The translations under genes were made by a program, and so were the position numbers. Shown piece by piece: positions 63,022-64,000 of a stretch of DNA of 64,000 nt. Under the pieces are notes generated by a model, which saw only the letters and a program-made list of their open reading frames with translations, was not told the origin of the DNA and did no database searches. The DNA is taken from positions 19,076-83,075 of the forward strand of contig CALVWJ010000007.1 of assembly GCA_944366945.1 (NCBI GenBank), read 5' to 3'. Origin of the DNA: an uncultured Clostridia bacterium (GTDB lineage Bacteria > Bacillota > Clostridia > Christensenellales > CAG-138). How positions within the stretch are numbered: the first letter of the stretch is position 1; the number at the start of each line of letters is the position of its first letter.

Positions 63022-63050
63022 ATTTTAAAATGCTTCCGTATCAAAATCAA
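63022..63050 (-). promoter_or_regulatory. Promoter within the invertible segment, pointing away from the surface gene
   Basis: Minus strand TTGATT (63050-63045), 17-bp spacer, TAAAAT (63027-63022). As drawn it transcribes antisense into the 3' end of the recombinase gene. Confidence 0.65.
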
Positions 63051-63209
63051 CTGTAAAAGCATAATTCTTCCAAAAAATCCTTTTTATGGTATTACAAATA
63101 AGCCAGCAGCCTTCATTTTGCATGGTTGGCTCTTTTGCGTTGCCGCCAATCGGTTATTTTCGGCCTATGGCTTTTTTATACCACTTGCGATTCACATCCC
63201 TCCCCGAGA

Positions 63210-63235
63210 TACCACAGAATAGGAATTTTGTGGTA
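63210..63235. repeat. Right recombination site of the invertible segment
   Basis: TACCACAGAAT-AGGA-ATTTTGTGGTA: same arms as the left site (one change) with the core inverted (AGGA versus TCCT). Confidence 0.8.
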
Positions 63236-63329
63236 ATTGTGCGGCGCGTTTTAATTTTTGTTTCCAAATATAGCCAACGTGCCCCTTCCAAAAACACCAA
63301 GAAAAAAGAATGGAGGGTACAATCACAAT

Positions 63330-64000
63330 ATGAAACGCCGCATCTCAAAATTTTCATGCCTGCTGTTGGTTTTGCTGATGGCATGCGCGATGCTGCCGAC
63401 CACAGCGCTTGCCGATCAAACCATCCGCGTAAGAGTAAACGTGCGCATATGGACCGGTTCTTCCTCTGTAACGGGGAACTGGACCTACAGCAACCCGCCG
63501 GCTTCCTATGAACCGGTTTCTTCGCTCACAACGAAATCGGATGCGAACGGCGGCATCACGGTTTCGGATTTCAGCTGGTCTTATACGGGGTCGAGCATGG
63601 CAACTTTTACCGCCACAGCAACCGCTTCTGGCAGCAGCAGCAACAAATGGGGCATTTTTCTGCCGTCCCCGGACGAGCTGTATACCAATTTGGGAACCTA
63701 CAAAGGCTATAAGTGGGCTAGCAGCCTTAACAGCACTTACGCTTCTTCCAGTACCATTTCCGACCGCCCCTACTGGTCAGTAAGCGGCCCTACCGGAACC
63801 ACCCTTTATCTGCTCATCTGGATGGAGCCGCAGGCTACGCCCACACCTACACCCAGCACGGAGCCTTCACCATCTCCCAGCACGGAGCCTTCGCCGTCCC
63901 CCAGCACGGAACCTTCGCCATCTCCCAGTGCCGAGCCTTCGCCGTCTCCCAGCTTGGAGCCGTCGCCGGCGCCCACCTCGCGCCCGGCGCGGCCACACTG
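63330..64000 (+). CDS. Secreted surface protein with Pro/Ser repeats, cut by window edge
   Basis: At least 223 residues. A signal peptide (MKRRISKFSCLLLVLLMACA...ALA, cleavage after residue 28) is followed by a ~140-residue domain rich in Ser, Thr, Tyr and Trp (VRVNVRIWTGSSSVTGNWTY; SDRPYWSVSGPTGTTLYLLIW), probably beta-sheet. Then come (S-T-E-P-S-P-S-P)-type repeats, a stalk-like linker. GGAGGG lies 12 nt before ATG 63330. The C-terminus and any wall anchor lie beyond the edge. No promoter lies between the right recombination site and the gene, so expression would depend on the switch. Family unrecognised. Confidence 0.8.
   Translation, partial: MKRRISKFSCLLLVLLMACAMLPTTALADQTIRVRVNVRIWTGSSSVTGNWTYSNPPASYEPVSSLTTKSDANGGITVSDFSWSYTGSSMATFTATATASGSSSNKWGIFLPSPDELYTNLGTYKGYKWASSLNSTYASSSTISDRPYWSVSGPTGTTLYLLIWMEPQATPTPTPSTEPSPSPSTEPSPSPSTEPSPSPSAEPSPSPSLEPSPAPTSRPARPH
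63855..63974 (+). repeat. Five 24-bp coding repeats
   Basis: Unit AGCACGGAGCCTTCgCCgTC + CCC (Ser-Thr-Glu-Pro-Ser-Pro-Ser-Pro), third-position variants between copies; copy 4 has Ser-Ala, copy 5 Ser-Leu and an Ala. Copy number may vary by slippage. Confidence 0.85.

Larger units (their letters stand above)
62963..63235. other. Putative invertible promoter segment (phase switch)
   Basis: About 221 bp between two oppositely oriented 26-bp sites, downstream of a tyrosine recombinase gene and upstream of a surface protein gene. It holds a minus-strand promoter and a plus-strand terminator, but no coding frame. In the drawn orientation the surface protein has no promoter and read-through from the recombinase is blocked (OFF). 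Inversion would put the promoter -35 near 63148 and -10 near 63171 on the plus strand, about 150 nt before the gene. Confidence 0.75.

Noticed and set aside
63508..63783. 91-codon plus-strand frame in the surface protein gene
   Set aside because: Out-of-frame shadow of the secreted repeat protein.

Overview
The window looks like the chromosome of a spore-forming member of the Bacillota, class Clostridia. It carries spoIID, spoIIP, the germination protease gpr and a stand-alone Spo0A DNA-binding domain, Gram-positive surface proteins (one with a sortase-type PPQTG tail), consensus TTGACA/TATAAT promoters and strong GGAGG ribosome-binding sites. Most of the backbone is GC-rich, which creates many long antisense shadow ORFs. 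A 12.4 kb stretch (21.45-33.87 kb) is visibly more AT-rich. No genus is claimed.

Layout. 1-7.2 kb: amino-acid synthesis. The end of proB runs off the left edge; thrC with a small ACT-domain protein faces hom-lysC-asd, so the aspartate pathway from aspartate to homoserine, plus threonine synthase, is together (no homoserine kinase here). 7.2-12.3 kb: drug-resistance-like genes: a MATE exporter, a membrane-anchored XRE regulator, an Lsa-type ABC-F ribosome protection protein behind a leader with a three-codon uORF, and a UPF0316 protein. 12.3-13.4 kb has no recognisable gene. 13.4-16.1 kb: an nfeD-floA (flotillin) operon with two zinc-ribbon membrane proteins. 16.1-21.2 kb: envelope and sporulation genes (sigma-like membrane protein, SpoIID, L,D-transpeptidase, DUF368/PopT-type transporter).

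21.4-33.9 kb: an integrative element in a tRNA-Ser(GGA) gene. It has int, xis, a P4-type primase/helicase, an XRE repressor, a serine resolvase, and cargo made of a transmembrane Ser/Thr kinase, an XRE-like protein and a 1017-residue wall-anchored protein. The element supplies its own diverged 3' half of the tRNA, and the displaced original half lies at the far end.

34-41.3 kb: GNAT, NUDIX, the Spo0A C-terminal protein, three gene remnants (S9 peptidase, M14 peptidase, HTH regulator), an AgrC-like kinase, and a MerR/GPP34 pair. 41.7-43.9 kb: an arsenic operon (arsR, permease, thioredoxin-like, arsC) under a promoter flanked by two ArsR operators. 44.3-52.6 kb: tRNA-Val, a polysaccharide deacetylase, queA-tgt-tsaE-tsaB-rimI, ridA, a ComEC-like protein and holA. 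53.4-59.1 kb: a Cys-rich protein, a MarR/MATE pair sharing an operator, a cytidylate-kinase-like protein, YitT and a PucR regulator. 59.4-62 kb: spoIIP, gpr, rpsT.

62.1-64 kb holds the most striking system: a tyrosine recombinase followed by a DNA segment of about 220 bp bounded by near-identical 26-bp sites in inverted orientation. The segment contains a good promoter, now pointing away from the gene, and a small terminator. Immediately beyond is a secreted protein gene with Pro/Ser repeats, running off the right edge. This reads as an ON/OFF phase-variation switch, drawn in the OFF state.
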